A DNA stretch of 64,000 nucleotides from Fructilactobacillus carniphilus (GTDB taxonomy: Bacteria > Bacillota > Bacilli > Lactobacillales > Lactobacillaceae), in the NCBI RefSeq assembly GCF_024029675.1, contig NZ_CP097121.1, forward strand, positions 310,001-374,000, read 5' to 3'. Position numbers and translations under genes: made by a program. Positions within the stretch are counted from its first letter, which is position 1; every line of letters starts with the position of its first letter. The notes under the pieces are model-generated. The model saw only the letters and a program-made list of their open reading frames with translations, had not been told where the DNA came from and made no database searches. This document shows, piece by piece, positions 1-8,389 of the stretch.

Positions 1-311
1 TTCTGGGTGATACCAGAAAGACCGCCAACATTGAAAAGTTAGCTCAAGATGCGGATGTTCTGGTTCATGAAAGTACTTTTGGAAAGGGCGAGGCGAAGCT
101 TGCCCGCAACTATTTTCATTCCACTAACATCCAAGCAGCACAGGGGGCTGTTCAAGCTAACGTGGGTCAGTTGTTATTAACCCATATCTCTGCTCGTTAC
201 ACCGCCAAGATGGCTCGGGAGTTACAACAGCAAGCTCGTCAAATTTTTCCGCGCAGCAAAGTCGTTAAAGACTTTGATGTGGTGGACATTCCATTTAAGA
301 AAAAGGAGTAA
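1..311 (+). CDS. rnz: Ribonuclease Z, C-terminal part (5' end outside window)
   Basis: This open frame runs in from the left edge and stops at 309-311, giving about 102 residues. It is read in frame from base 3. It contains the metallo-beta-lactamase motifs GDTRKT, the HESTF segment and [10 protein letters not shown], with the metal-ligand Asp and His residues expected near the C-terminus of tRNase Z. RNase Z removes 3' trailers from tRNA precursors, which suits a genome whose tRNA gene here does not encode CCA. The next gene starts 5 bases downstream, and the ribosome site AAAAAGGAG of that gene lies inside this gene's last codons, so the two are probably cotranscribed. The N-terminal half is not visible. 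Confidence 0.88.
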   Translation, partial: LGDTRKTANIEKLAQDADVLVHESTFGKGEAKLARNYFHSTNIQAAQGAVQANVGQLLLTHISARYTAKMARELQQQARQIFPRSKVVKDFDVVDIPFKKKE

Positions 312-316
312 CAAAC

Positions 317-685
317 ATGAAAAAACAAATTGGGGTAATTACGGCGATTATTTTAGTAATTATTATGGCATTTTTTGTATTAATGAACATGACCAGTACC
401 GAAATTAACTTTGGCTTTACCACAGTTGAATTTCCGCTGATTTTAATCATTTTGGGGAGTTTATTTGTCGGAGCAATCTTAATGTTTCTTTTTTCCTCAT
501 TCTCGAGCTTTAAAAATCATCGGGCTTCCAAAGCGGCCACCAAAGAAATCAATGATTTAAACCAACAAATCGCTTCTTTAAAACAACAACTTTTAGATCA
601 AGATCAGGATCAGTTGGCGAACCAAAAAGCAGCCGCTGCCGCTAAAGCTGACCAACCGACCGATTCAAAACCAGACCAACAATAG
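317..685 (+). CDS. LapA-family (DUF1049) small membrane protein
   Basis: A 122-residue protein with two predicted membrane helices (about 7-27 and 42-63). A charged segment with coiled-coil character follows (about 75-100), then a Q/A/D-rich tail. This is the usual plan of the lipopolysaccharide-assembly protein A domain family in Firmicutes, whose function outside Gram-negatives is not settled. The start ATG sits 8 bases after a strong AAAAAGGAG. It lies between rnz and recJ, 5 bases after the first and 15 before the second, so an rnz-lapA-recJ-apt operon is likely. The family call rests on the two-helix layout and the N-terminal hydrophobic pattern. Confidence 0.72.
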   Translation: MKKQIGVITAIILVIIMAFFVLMNMTSTEINFGFTTVEFPLILIILGSLFVGAILMFLFSSFSSFKNHRASKAATKEINDLNQQIASLKQQLLDQDQDQLANQKAAAAAKADQPTDSKPDQQ

Positions 686-700
686 AGCAAGCGAGGTAAT

Positions 701-3016
701 TTGGTGTTTTCCGCAAAATTCAAATGGACAGACAAGCCCCAAACGGCAACTACGGAGCTAGTAGAATCGTTAAGTAGCGAACTGGGCTTACCCCAGTTAA
801 CCACTCAAATTTTGGTTAACCGCGGGTATACTGACCCGGATCAGATTAAACATTTTCTTGCTCCAGACGAGTCTGATTTGTTGGATCCCATGTTGTTACA
901 TGACATGGAAACGGCTGTGGAGCGCATCCAAGCCGCGATTGCTAACGAGGAACAGATTACAGTTTATGGTGATTATGACGCGGACGGTTTGACTAGTACA
1001 GCGATTCTTTATGAAACGTTGCTAGAAATCGGAGCCAACGTTAATTACTATATCCCGAATCGCTTTAGTGACGGCTATGGTCCGAATGTGGCTGCCTTTG
1101 AAAAGTTGATTGAAAATGGGACGTCACTAATCGTGACCGTTGATAACGGAGTCGCGGGAAACGAGGCCATTGCCAGAGCTCAGGAACTGAAATGTGATGT
1201 GGTGGTTACGGATCATCACGAACTGCCGGAACAGTTGCCAAATGCAACTGCCATCGTCCATGCTGATTTGAGTCCGGATTATCCCTTTAAGGAATTGTCG
1301 GGAGCCGGGATTGCTTTTAAGGTGGCAACGGCGCTCACGGATGAGATTCCTCAAGAAAAGTTAGACCTGGCTTCCATTGGAACCATTGCTGATTTAGTGT
1401 CCCTCACCGGAGAAAATCGAGCCTTGGTGCAATTTGGGTTAAACGTCATTCATCTAACGGAACGACCAGGCTTGAAGGCCCTGATTAAAAAAGCAAAGCT
1501 CAAGTTAGACCAAGTGGATGAGGAAAACATCAGTTTCCAAATCGCCCCGGCTTTGAACTCGATTGGAAGAATGGGCGAAGCGACCCCAGGGATTCAATTA
1601 CTAACGACCGATGACGAAGCATTAGCCTTGAAATTAGCGCAGCAAACGTTGAAAACCAATGACCAGCGTAAACAATTGGTAACGGAAATCACGGAACAGG
1701 CCGAGCTGCTGGTTGCCAAGCAAGCAGACCAGCCCGTGTTAGTGTTGGTGGGAGCTGATTGGCACGAAGGTGTCCTTGGAATCGTGGCGAGTCGGATTAA
1801 AGAGAAGTTCCAAAAACCGACGATTGTTTTAACAAAAACGAAGAATGGGTTAGTGAAGGGATCCGGTCGGAGCGTCCCTGGTTTTGATTTGTTTCAGGCG
1901 CTTAATCCCGAACGTGATTTAATGACGGCGTTTGGTGGTCATGAAATGGCGGTAGGCCTAACGTTAGCAAGCGACCAACTACCTGAGTTTCAACGACGAC
2001 TGGAAGAAACCGCTCAAAAGCAGGGCTTACAAAAAAATCAACGGGCCGAGTTGGCCATTGACTATTCGATTCAACCGGATGACGTCAACCAGACGTTGTA
2101 TGATAATTTACAGCTGTTAAGTCCCTTTGGGGTCGACAACGAAAAGCCCGAGTTTGCCATTCATCCTAACTCTTTGAGTGGTTTGCTGGCCATTGGAGCC
2201 GATAAATCACATCTGAAGTTTGAATTAGTTGGTAACCGGCAGAAGGTAGGTGCGATTGCTTTTGGTTGGGGAACCAAGTTATCGCAACTCCAGAAGCTAG
2301 TCGCGAATTTGAAAGTGGCTGGGACGATTGGGAAAAATGAGTTTCGGGGTAGAACTAACTTTCAGATTATGGTAGATGACATTGCTCCGGCTGGAGTTGT
2401 GTTAGAAGACCGTCGCACGAACCAGTTGGTCCAATCCATGTTTCAGAAACCAGGGACCTATCTCTTTTTTAACGAAAAAAGGCAGCAACAACTGGCGCCG
2501 TATTTAAACGAGCAATCAGAAGGCTTGTTGGTAAAAAACGTTGACTTTCAACAACAACAGTTTGACCATTTATTTATTGTGGATTTTCCCGCGCGGTTAG
2601 CTGACTTACAGCAGGTAGTACGACTGGCGAAAACTCCCGTCATTACCCTGTACTTGTACAAAAAGCAGCGCTTGCGAATGGTCGGGATGCCCGACCGGGA
2701 ACAATACACCAAGTTATTCAAATTTTTAGAAAAACAGCCTACGGTTGCATTACGCAATCATATTCCTAAATTAGGGCAACAGTTACATCTTGATCCCCAA
2801 GCGTTAGTTTTCATGATTCAAGTGTTTACGGAGTTGGGATTTGTAACCGTCAATGATGGAGTCTTGCATAAGGTTGATAATCCACCGCATCGTGCTTTAA
2901 ACACGGCTACTTGCTATCAGCAACGAGAGCTAGATTTACAGCTTGAACAACAATTGTTAGCTAGCTCGCAGCAAAAGTTTTTACAGTGGTTACAGTCCTT
3001 ACGCACACAAGACTAG
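701..3016 (+). CDS. recJ: Single-stranded-DNA-specific exonuclease RecJ
   Basis: A 771-residue protein of the DHH superfamily. Seen in order: [11 protein letters not shown] (Asp cluster near residues 91-96), a VTVDNG motif, the name-giving DHH at 171-173, and a DHHA1 region with [14 protein letters not shown] and the GSGRS loop. A long C-terminal extension of the kind found in lactobacilli follows. RecJ degrades single-stranded DNA 5' to 3' in recombination and mismatch repair. The start is TTG 701 or GTG 704: the GAGG at 693-696 is 4 bases from TTG but 7 from GTG, so GTG 704 is a serious alternative and would remove only one residue. Directly followed by apt, a common pairing in Lactobacillales. 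Confidence 0.93.
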   Translation: MVFSAKFKWTDKPQTATTELVESLSSELGLPQLTTQILVNRGYTDPDQIKHFLAPDESDLLDPMLLHDMETAVERIQAAIANEEQITVYGDYDADGLTSTAILYETLLEIGANVNYYIPNRFSDGYGPNVAAFEKLIENGTSLIVTVDNGVAGNEAIARAQELKCDVVVTDHHELPEQLPNATAIVHADLSPDYPFKELSGAGIAFKVATALTDEIPQEKLDLASIGTIADLVSLTGENRALVQFGLNVIHLTERPGLKALIKKAKLKLDQVDEENISFQIAPALNSIGRMGEATPGIQLLTTDDEALALKLAQQTLKTNDQRKQLVTEITEQAELLVAKQADQPVLVLVGADWHEGVLGIVASRIKEKFQKPTIVLTKTKNGLVKGSGRSVPGFDLFQALNPERDLMTAFGGHEMAVGLTLASDQLPEFQRRLEETAQKQGLQKNQRAELAIDYSIQPDDVNQTLYDNLQLLSPFGVDNEKPEFAIHPNSLSGLLAIGADKSHLKFELVGNRQKVGAIAFGWGTKLSQLQKLVANLKVAGTIGKNEFRGRTNFQIMVDDIAPAGVVLEDRRTNQLVQSMFQKPGTYLFFNEKRQQQLAPYLNEQSEGLLVKNVDFQQQQFDHLFIVDFPARLADLQQVVRLAKTPVITLYLYKKQRLRMVGMPDREQYTKLFKFLEKQPTVALRNHIPKLGQQLHLDPQALVFMIQVFTELGFVTVNDGVLHKVDNPPHRALNTATCYQQRELDLQLEQQLLASSQQKFLQWLQSLRTQD

Positions 3017-3035
3017 AGAAAAGAAGGAGTTCTTC

Positions 3036-3554
3036 ATGACATTAGATTTAAAAGATTATGTAGCGAGTTATCCGGATTTTCCCGAACCGGGGATTTTATT
3101 TCGCGATATTTCGCCCTTATTAGAAAATGGGGATGCCTATCGGCAAGCAACCAATCAAATCGTTGACTATGCTAAAAAATTAAACGTGGACATGGTGGTC
3201 GGACCAGAAGCCCGCGGGTTCATTGTCGGCTGTCCTGTTGCTTACGATTTAAACATTGGTTTTGCACCGGCCCGGAAGAAGGGGAAACTCCCCGGGCACA
3301 CGGTTAAGGCTACCTACGGGTTGGAATACGGTGAATCTTCTTTATATTTACACGATGATGCCATCAAGCCAGGCCAACGAGTATTAATAACAGATGATTT
3401 ACTGGCCACTGGTGGAACCATTGCAGCGACGATTCAACTGGTGGAGGATCTTGGGGGCGTCGTGGCCGGGACGGCTTTCTTTGTGGAGCTGATGGATCTC
3501 AAGGGTCGCGATAAAATTAAGGATTATGATATTTTAAGTTTAATGCAGTATTAA
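3036..3554 (+). CDS. apt: Adenine phosphoribosyltransferase
   Basis: A 172-residue type I phosphoribosyltransferase, the standard length. It converts adenine plus PRPP to AMP in purine salvage. The PRPP-binding motif [13 protein letters not shown] lies near residues 116-128, and the N-terminal [18 protein letters not shown] segment is typical of Apt. The upstream [12 protein letters not shown] loop is also typical. An AAGAAGGAG ribosome site precedes ATG 3036, and the gene follows recJ by 19 bases, so the two are probably cotranscribed. No obvious terminator lies between its stop and the promoter of the following tRNA gene. Confidence 0.96.
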   Translation: MTLDLKDYVASYPDFPEPGILFRDISPLLENGDAYRQATNQIVDYAKKLNVDMVVGPEARGFIVGCPVAYDLNIGFAPARKKGKLPGHTVKATYGLEYGESSLYLHDDAIKPGQRVLITDDLLATGGTIAATIQLVEDLGGVVAGTAFFVELMDLKGRDKIKDYDILSLMQY

Positions 3555-3573
3555 AAGTGGGACACTATTCAGT

Positions 3574-3602
3574 TTGCAAAGTTACCGGTTTTTGTTTATA
3601 AT
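3574..3602 (+). promoter_or_regulatory. Promoter of tRNA-Ser
   Basis: A -35 box TTGCAA (3574-3579) and a perfect -10 box TATAAT (3597-3602) are separated by 17 bases and lie 17 bases before the mature tRNA 5' end. The surrounding bases contain an imperfect dyad (ACACTATT near 3562 and ATAGTGT near 3606) of unknown meaning. Confidence 0.7.
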
Positions 3603-3618
3603 TGGATAGTGTTATTTT

Positions 3619-3708
3619 GGAGAGTTGGCAGAGTGGTAATGCACCGGACTCGAAATCCGGCGAACCAAGCTTATACTTGGCGCGCAGGTTCAAATCCTGT
3701 ACTCTCCT
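3619..3708 (+). tRNA. tRNA-Ser (anticodon CGA)
   Basis: The sequence folds as a class II tRNA. The 7-bp acceptor stem is GGAGAGT/ACTCTCC and the anticodon arm CCGGA/TCCGG has loop CTCGAAA, so the anticodon CGA is at 3651-3653. A long variable arm (ACCAAGC..ACTTGG type) is present, and the T arm contains GGTTCAAATCC. It reads UCG serine codons. The 3' CCA is not encoded and must be added. The base after the acceptor stem reads T rather than the G usual for serine tRNAs. A TTGCAA/TATAAT promoter precedes it and a strong hairpin with a T-run follows at once. Confidence 0.93.
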
Positions 3709-3714
3709 TAAATT

Positions 3715-3749
3715 AAAAAAGACGTCAACATTAGTTGACGTCTTTTTTT
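3715..3749 (+). terminator. Bidirectional terminator after tRNA-Ser
   Basis: A perfect 9-bp stem GACGTCAAC/GTTGACGTC (3721-3729 and 3734-3742) has a 4-base loop, with A-run before and T-run after. It can end both the tRNA transcript and the convergent ion-channel gene on the minus strand. Confidence 0.88.
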
Positions 3750-3757
3750 GATGGTTT

Positions 3758-4495
3758 TTAACGTTTTAAAATTTTCTGTTTTTCCTGTTGATACTCCGTG
3801 AATGAAATGGCGCCAATTTGATACAAACGGAAAAATTTTTTGATTTCATCTGCCTTGGATAAGTAACTATGCTCGTGAGCAAAGAAGGTCGTGATGGTAC
3901 TAGTTAACATTCCCACAAAACCAATTCCGACAAGCATTAAAATGATGGCAAGTAATTTACCGATGCGAGTATGAGGGAAAATGTCACCATAACCAACCGT
4001 CGTTGTGGTAGCAATTGCCCACCAGATGGATTGCTCGGTGGTCTTATGTTCTGCAACTGAAAAAATTGCGGAACTAATTAAAATAATTATCACACAAATT
4101 GTTAGTAAAAAAATAAAATTATTAGTACGCAGAAAGCGGGTTACTTTTCCGTTTAATTTTCCTAAAATCCCTACCAGTCGAAATACATGAAAAAGTTTGC
4201 CCAAACGAGTAACCCTAAATATTTTAAAAGTTGTAAGATATCCAAAGGGAATAATGGCAATTAAATCAAAAAGATGGGTTTTAAAGTAGTGCCATTTATT
4301 GTTACTAAGCCATAAGCCACCAAAATAGTCACAAGTAAAAATAAATAAGATTAAATTATCGATGACGTTATAGGGATAAGCATTCAAATTAATCATGCCT
4401 AAATAATTAAGACCCATTAATATGATTGAAATCAGAGCTAATCCAATGATAATGAGTTCATAGCTTTTGAGTAAGCTGATTTTGGTTAATTGCAC
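3758..4495 (-). CDS. Voltage-gated-type potassium channel protein
   Basis: A 245-residue membrane protein with six predicted helices. The potassium selectivity filter is clear: TTTVGYGD near residues 164-171, between the last two hydrophobic helices. A preceding segment with regularly spaced basic residues (RVTRLGKLFHVFRL) resembles an S4 voltage sensor, so the layout is that of the Kch/KvAP-like single-subunit channels. It would assemble as a tetramer in the cytoplasmic membrane. The start is GTG 4495 with AAAGGA upstream. A C-terminal charged tail of about 40 residues follows the last helix, and no RCK nucleotide-binding domain is present. Ion specificity is inferred from the filter only. 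Confidence 0.88.
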   Translation of the reverse strand: MQLTKISLLKSYELIIIGLALISIILMGLNYLGMINLNAYPYNVIDNLILFIFTCDYFGGLWLSNNKWHYFKTHLFDLIAIIPFGYLTTFKIFRVTRLGKLFHVFRLVGILGKLNGKVTRFLRTNNFIFLLTICVIIILISSAIFSVAEHKTTEQSIWWAIATTTTVGYGDIFPHTRIGKLLAIILMLVGIGFVGMLTSTITTFFAHEHSYLSKADEIKKFFRLYQIGAISFTEYQQEKQKILKR

Positions 4496-4530
4496 TGAAC
4501 TTTTCCTTTCTTATTATTAAAAAATAAATA

Positions 4531-4562
4531 AAAATCCAGTTCCCCAAATGAGAACTGGATTT
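4531..4562 (-). terminator. Terminator of the DUF1516-like gene
   Basis: An 11-bp perfect stem (4532-4542 with 4552-4562) is followed, on the minus strand, by a T-rich tract. It lies just downstream of the minus-strand gene at 4568. Confidence 0.75.
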
Positions 4563-4567
4563 CATCG

Positions 4568-4922
4568 TTATAGCGGTCGTCCTTGGGTTAAATAGAGTCC
4601 AACCGCAACCACTCCAACTAATAAGACTAAGATGGTAAGCAACGACTTGATTGAAAGCTGATGGTGTCGTTTGTGAGCAAAGGCAACTTCTAAACTAGAA
4701 TTTACCAAGAGTCCTATAATTATCTTTAAGAGGGTTAAAGCTGGGTGAGATTGCCAGTCGTTAGTCATCATGATGAAACCGGTGATGATTGCAATTATGT
4801 AGCCAACGCGAATGACCATCATGAAAATAGTGCGTAGTTGGTGCGTGGAACTAAGTAGATCCGATCATGGCTGCAACAAACAGGACCAACCAGTTAAGAA
4901 AATGAAGCCACAGCACTAACAT
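4568..4922 (-). pseudogene. Frameshifted DUF1516 (YisL-like) membrane protein
   Basis: The longest open frame here (ATG 4822 to 4568, 84 residues) has three hydrophobic helices but lacks the first helix expected of the four-helix, roughly 110-120-residue DUF1516/YisL family. Upstream on the same strand a second frame begins at ATG 4922 and encodes the missing helix (MLVLWLHFLNWLVLFVAAMI). It then meets a TAG at 4853-4851 in a frame offset by one base. Removing a single G near the GATCGGATC at 4857-4865 would join the two parts through a plausible linker (DLLSSTHQLRTIF). I read this as one gene broken by a one-base insertion, or as a sequencing error. The short downstream frame could still be translated. 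The function of the family is unknown. Confidence 0.62.
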
Positions 4923-4975
4923 GCCAGCTATCCGTTCCACTAAATTCGTCTTTATTGTAATAAGAATAAAGGGAG

Positions 4976-5623
4976 TTACAGTTTAAATTGGACCTGAATT
5001 GCTTTGCCTAAAATTTGACCGGGATTATTTTGATTGATGATGATCGGTTGAAAGGCAGGACTGGGATTGTCAGGCATTAAGATCACTTGATCATCTTGAT
5101 ATTGAACCCGTTTTAGAGTGGTTTCGTTTTCATTGAGTAAAATGGCAGCAATGTCACCATTTTCGACTTCATATTGCTGATGAATTAAAACGTAGGCTCC
5201 GTTCGGAATAGTTGGCGCCATTGATTCACCCCGACATTTGAGATAAAAATTACTTCCTGCTGGTAGTTCTGCTTGATTGGTGGGTAAATATCCCTCAATG
5301 TTTTCTTGGGCAACAATGGGGACCCCGCAGGCAATTTCCCCTAAAACTGGAACAGAAACTAACTTCATTGCATCGTAGGGTTCAAATTCAGATTGCGCCG
5401 GACGCAGACCAGCAAATTGGAGAACGTCAGCCACTGGAACCCGGAGACCCTTCGCTAATTTTTCTAGCGTAACGGGTTTTGGGATGTTAACTAGGCCGTT
5501 TTCAATTTGGGAGAGGTATGAATTTGACATTTGCGCCTGTAATGCCGTTTGGCGAACGGAAAATCCTTTTTGTTTGCGCAGCGCTTTAATTTTTTGACCA
5601 AATTTTTTGTTTTTGTCATTCAT
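4976..5623 (-). CDS. XRE-family regulator with S24 (LexA-like) self-cleavage domain, HdiR/CI-like
   Basis: A 215-residue protein. Residues about 8-70 form a Cro/CI helix-turn-helix (RQTALQAQMSNSYLSQIENG). Residues about 90-215 form a LexA-type S24 peptidase domain with a candidate scissile Cys-Gly in IACGVP. The catalytic Ser is in RGESMAPT and the Lys in TTLKRV. This is the architecture of phage CI repressors and of the lactococcal heat- and DNA-damage-inducible regulator HdiR, which is cut in a RecA-dependent way. Divergent to it is an 80-residue HTH gene, as in CI/Cro switches, but no phage genes are near. On its own strand an extended -10 (TG-T-TATACT, 5653-5658) precedes the gene. Confidence 0.85.
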   Translation of the reverse strand: MNDKNKKFGQKIKALRKQKGFSVRQTALQAQMSNSYLSQIENGLVNIPKPVTLEKLAKGLRVPVADVLQFAGLRPAQSEFEPYDAMKLVSVPVLGEIACGVPIVAQENIEGYLPTNQAELPAGSNFYLKCRGESMAPTIPNGAYVLIHQQYEVENGDIAAILLNENETTLKRVQYQDDQVILMPDNPSPAFQPIIINQNNPGQILGKAIQVQFKL

Positions 5624-5652
5624 TATGATAAAATCACCTTCTATGTGAATTT

Positions 5653-5739
5653 AGTATAACAGCAATATATTGAAATTATTATAAAAATGAAAAGGCGAAT
5701 CCTAAAACTGATTGAAAAACAGAAACGCTATGATATAGT
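5653..5739. promoter_or_regulatory. Divergent promoter region between the two HTH regulators
   Basis: Minus strand: extended -10 TGTTATACT (TATACT at 5653-5658). Plus strand: -35 TTGAAA (5712-5717) and -10 TATAGT (5734-5739) with a 16-base spacer. The octamer GATTTTAT occurs just before the start codon of each gene in each gene's own sense direction, a candidate shared operator or leader element. No clean long palindrome is visible. Confidence 0.55.
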
Positions 5740-5777
5740 AAATAATAATGATTTTATTGTGAAAGGCGGATGGTGAC

Positions 5778-6020
5778 ATGCTGAGTTTACGTTTGAAGGA
5801 CCCAGAGACAGTGCGCGAGGAGATTTCCTTGCGTGGCTACTCCATTAACAGTTTTGCCCGAAAAATTAAGTCCAATCCGGGCTACATTGGCAAAGTATTA
5901 GATGGAAAACGGGATCCGTATCCGCCGCTAGCTAAAAAAATTGCTGAGGGGTTAGATATGGATATTCGGGATCTTTTTTTTGTCGTTGATGGTCGAAAAA
6001 ATGAAACAGACCGTGAATAA
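5778..6020 (+). CDS. Small Cro-like helix-turn-helix protein
   Basis: An 80-residue protein that is almost entirely one HTH domain: REEISLRGYSINSFARKIKSNPGYIGKVLDGKR (residues about 11-43) shows the helix-turn-helix, followed by a short C-terminal segment (GLDMDIRDLFF). There is no effector or peptidase domain. It is divergently transcribed from the S24-type regulator, an arrangement that suggests antagonism at shared operators as with Cro. A GAAAGGCGG site precedes ATG 5778. The partner relation is inferred from position. Confidence 0.8.
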   Translation: MLSLRLKDPETVREEISLRGYSINSFARKIKSNPGYIGKVLDGKRDPYPPLAKKIAEGLDMDIRDLFFVVDGRKNETDRE

Positions 6021-6032
6021 GTTAGAAAAATC

Positions 6033-6060
6033 AAAACAGTGCAGGGGCGCTGTTTTTTTG
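6033..6060 (+). terminator. Terminator after the small HTH gene
   Basis: Stem AAAACAGTGC/GCGCTGTTTT (one G-T pair) with a four-base loop, 6033-6042 and 6047-6056, followed by a T-run. Confidence 0.8.
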
Positions 6061-6193
6061 TGAGAGTTTGTTCATCAATTCTCTAATTATGCCATTGAGG
6101 AATAAATAATCCAAAAATTAGTCAGCATAGTGTTGAATCTGGAAACTTTCATTTTAAATTTAGCAGTTTTCCTGAAAACTAGTAAAAAAAAGA

Positions 6194-6222
6194 TTGAAAT
6201 TTGTGAAAAGTATCATATACTT
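6194..6222 (+). promoter_or_regulatory. Promoter with overlapping palindrome before the 2HCT transporter
   Basis: -35 TTGAAA (6194-6199) and -10 TATACT (6216-6221) have a 16-base spacer. A perfect 6-bp inverted repeat AAGTAT-CAT-ATACTT (6208-6222) overlaps the -10 box, a typical place for a repressor operator. TGTGAAA flanks the palindrome on both sides. Confidence 0.6.
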
Positions 6223-6263
6223 AGTACTGTGAAATCTTTAAGAAAAAAGGAGTTTTGGAGCTC

Positions 6264-7565
6264 ATGAAAAAGGAAAAAAATGGTCTGTTGGCCTTAATTA
6301 GCCGGATGGACGACTTTAAAATTGATGGAATTGGGTTAGCAGTTTACGCTTTGCTCGCCATCATTTTGATCATTGTGGTCAGTCTGAATGTTTTACCACA
6401 AGGGATCTTTGGGGCCTTGTTTGTCATGGTCATCATGGGGAATATCTTCTACTGGCTCGGGGCACATTTGCCAATCTTTAAGAGCTACCTAGGTGGAGGA
6501 GCAGTGTTCGCTCTGTTTGCGCCCGCACTATTGGGAATTGCTGGAATCATCCCTAAGACGGTGATTAAGACAGTGGATAGCTTCATGTCCAGCACGGGAT
6601 TCATTGATTTCTTCATCATTTCTTTGATTGTGGGAGCAATTCTGGGAATGAACCGGGAAATGTTGTTGAAGGCTTCCGTTCGGTTCCTTCCTGTGGCTTT
6701 CCTATCAATGGCCGTAGCCTTTTTTGCAGTTGGCCTAATGTCAATGCTGATTGGAAAAGGCTTCCGTTACGGAGCTTTGTTCGTGGCCTTTCCAATCATG
6801 GGTGGAGGAATTGGTGCTGGTGCCATTCCACTTTCCAAGATTTACCACGAGGCCTTTGGTGGTAGCACTGATTTTCTTTCAATGCTATTACCAGCCGTCA
6901 TCTTAGGAAACGTGTTTGCCATTATCGGAGCTGGATTGATTAGCAAGGTCTTTGCTAACAGTAAGGGTAATGGACACGGTAAAATGCTACCTGGTAACTT
7001 TGATGATGTTTCTAAAGACAGCATCAAGATTACTTACCAAAAGATGGGTGTCGGTTTGATGATTGCCGCTGCTTTCTTGATGATTGGATTAACGTTAAAC
7101 CACTTTATTCCCATGGTTAACGAATATGCCTTTATCATTCTGCTGGTTATCATCTTCAAAGCAAGTGGCTGGATTCCAAAATACTACGAAGAATCAGCAG
7201 TTACTTTCAGTAACTCAATTACCAAGAACCTGACTCACGCATTATTGGCCGGAGTGGGACTGACGAAGCTTGACTTACCAGTGTTAGGGCACTCCCTAAC
7301 GTGGCAATTTGTGGTCCTTGTCTTAACTAGTGTGATTGTCATTGCCATCGCGGCTGCTTTAATCGGAAAATTATTTGGATTATACCCAGTGGAATCTGCC
7401 ATTACGGCGGGGTTAGTTAACAACTCCATGGGTGGAACTGGTAACATTTCTGTACTGGCCGCTTGTGATCGGATGAATCTGATTGGATTTGCCCAAATGG
7501 GGAACCGACTCGGAGGAGCTATCATGCTGGTCGCAGCCGGGATTTACATTTCGATTTTTGGATAG
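6264..7565 (+). CDS. 2-hydroxycarboxylate transporter family protein (malate/citrate type)
   Basis: A membrane protein of 433 residues from ATG 6264, with about 11 hydrophobic helices. Two Gly-rich repeats typical of the 2HCT family (CitS, CitP, MleP, CimH) are present: GGGIGAGAIPLSKIY in the first half and NNSMGGTGNISVLAACDRMNLIGFAQ in the second. The C-terminal NRLGG carries the arginine that CitP/CitS use for the carboxylate. It should move malate, citrate or lactate across the membrane by symport or precursor-product exchange. No malolactic enzyme, malic enzyme or citrate lyase is adjacent, so the substrate is open. An in-frame TTG at 6255 lies too close to the GGAG at 6249 to be the start. 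Confidence 0.88.
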   Translation: MKKEKNGLLALISRMDDFKIDGIGLAVYALLAIILIIVVSLNVLPQGIFGALFVMVIMGNIFYWLGAHLPIFKSYLGGGAVFALFAPALLGIAGIIPKTVIKTVDSFMSSTGFIDFFIISLIVGAILGMNREMLLKASVRFLPVAFLSMAVAFFAVGLMSMLIGKGFRYGALFVAFPIMGGGIGAGAIPLSKIYHEAFGGSTDFLSMLLPAVILGNVFAIIGAGLISKVFANSKGNGHGKMLPGNFDDVSKDSIKITYQKMGVGLMIAAAFLMIGLTLNHFIPMVNEYAFIILLVIIFKASGWIPKYYEESAVTFSNSITKNLTHALLAGVGLTKLDLPVLGHSLTWQFVVLVLTSVIVIAIAAALIGKLFGLYPVESAITAGLVNNSMGGTGNISVLAACDRMNLIGFAQMGNRLGGAIMLVAAGIYISIFG

Positions 7566-7601
7566 CATCAAGCGCTTCGAAATTTTAATTTAAACTAAAC
7601 T

Positions 7602-7639
7602 GAAAAAGCATCCCGGATTAATTACGGAATGCTTTTTTC
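7602..7639 (+). terminator. Terminator between the 2HCT transporter and the lipoprotein gene
   Basis: Stem AAAAAGCAT(C)CCG / CGG(A)ATGCTTTTTT (7603-7615 and 7625-7638) with an A-run on one side and a T-run on the other, so it may serve both convergent genes. Confidence 0.75.
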
Positions 7640-7658
7640 TATATATTAAACTGATTAA

Positions 7659-8207
7659 TTATTGACTAATGGCGAACGTTTGCGTTCCAACGTCAGTTCC
7701 GTCAATTTGTTGGTTGGAATTTTGATCAATGGCATTCTGGTTAATTCCTTGGCTGGCATTAATCGAAATCGGGTCCTTGGTGTTGTTTAATTTATAGACC
7801 ACCGAACTCTTGACCGTTTGTCCCTTGGCAATGTTTTCATCCGGATTAGTTGGTAACGAATCGTCACTAAATTCTGTTTTATCTAACTTCTGTTTATCCT
7901 GGGTAACCTTCATATTGGCGTTCCAAGCGTCCATCGGTGTCATGGAATGGCTTGATTTATTGGTAACCTGATAAATGAAAGCAACCATGGAAGGAGAGGA
8001 TTCGTTGGGTTGTTTGATGGTCTTAACTCCCTTAATCCGAATGGTTTTGTCATTCAACTGAGCAACGTTGTTCCGAAATGATGGTTGTTGATTGGTTTTG
8101 CTGGTCGTTGCCGACTTCGGTTTTGACTGACTTTGCTTGTTGGAAGAACAGCCGGCTAAACTAAGGGTTGCAACGGTCGCAAGACCGATAATGATTTGTT
8201 TTTTCAC
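7659..8207 (-). CDS. DUF5067-like lipoprotein
   Basis: A 182-residue exported protein. A lipoprotein signal peptide ends in LSLAGC, so Cys19-20 would be lipidated and anchor the protein on the outer face of the membrane. A K/S/T/Q-rich linker (about 21-45) follows, then a compact beta-rich domain containing VAFIYQVTNKSSHSMTPMDAW. The domain pattern, ending in DVGTQTFAIS, resembles the DUF5067 family of Lactobacillales surface lipoproteins, whose role is unknown. AAGGAG precedes the ATG on the minus strand. It stands alone, convergent with the 2HCT transporter and divergent from nox. Confidence 0.72.
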   Translation of the reverse strand: MKKQIIIGLATVATLSLAGCSSNKQSQSKPKSATTSKTNQQPSFRNNVAQLNDKTIRIKGVKTIKQPNESSPSMVAFIYQVTNKSSHSMTPMDAWNANMKVTQDKQKLDKTEFSDDSLPTNPDENIAKGQTVKSSVVYKLNNTKDPISINASQGINQNAIDQNSNQQIDGTDVGTQTFAISQ

Positions 8208-8287
8208 GATAAGGACTCCTTATTAAGAATGGTGAAGCTATTCTAATTGTACAATAATGTACGATAATAATAAATGGAACAAAGTAG

Positions 8288-8316
8288 TGGACAAATCAAG
8301 CTTTCTAATTTATAAT
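8288..8316 (+). promoter_or_regulatory. Promoter of nox
   Basis: -35 TGGACA (8288-8293) and a perfect -10 TATAAT (8311-8316) with a 17-base spacer, about 74 bases before the start codon. This near-consensus promoter suggests high expression. Confidence 0.8.
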
Positions 8317-8389
8317 CAGTACAAACTGGTTGTTGATATTAACCAATTAAGCAGCGAATAATAGATTTCTTTGAGGAGGATTTAAGCAT

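Noticed and set aside
4976..6020. Prophage remnant
   Set aside because: Only the regulator pair is present; no integrase, att sites, lysis or structural genes are nearby.
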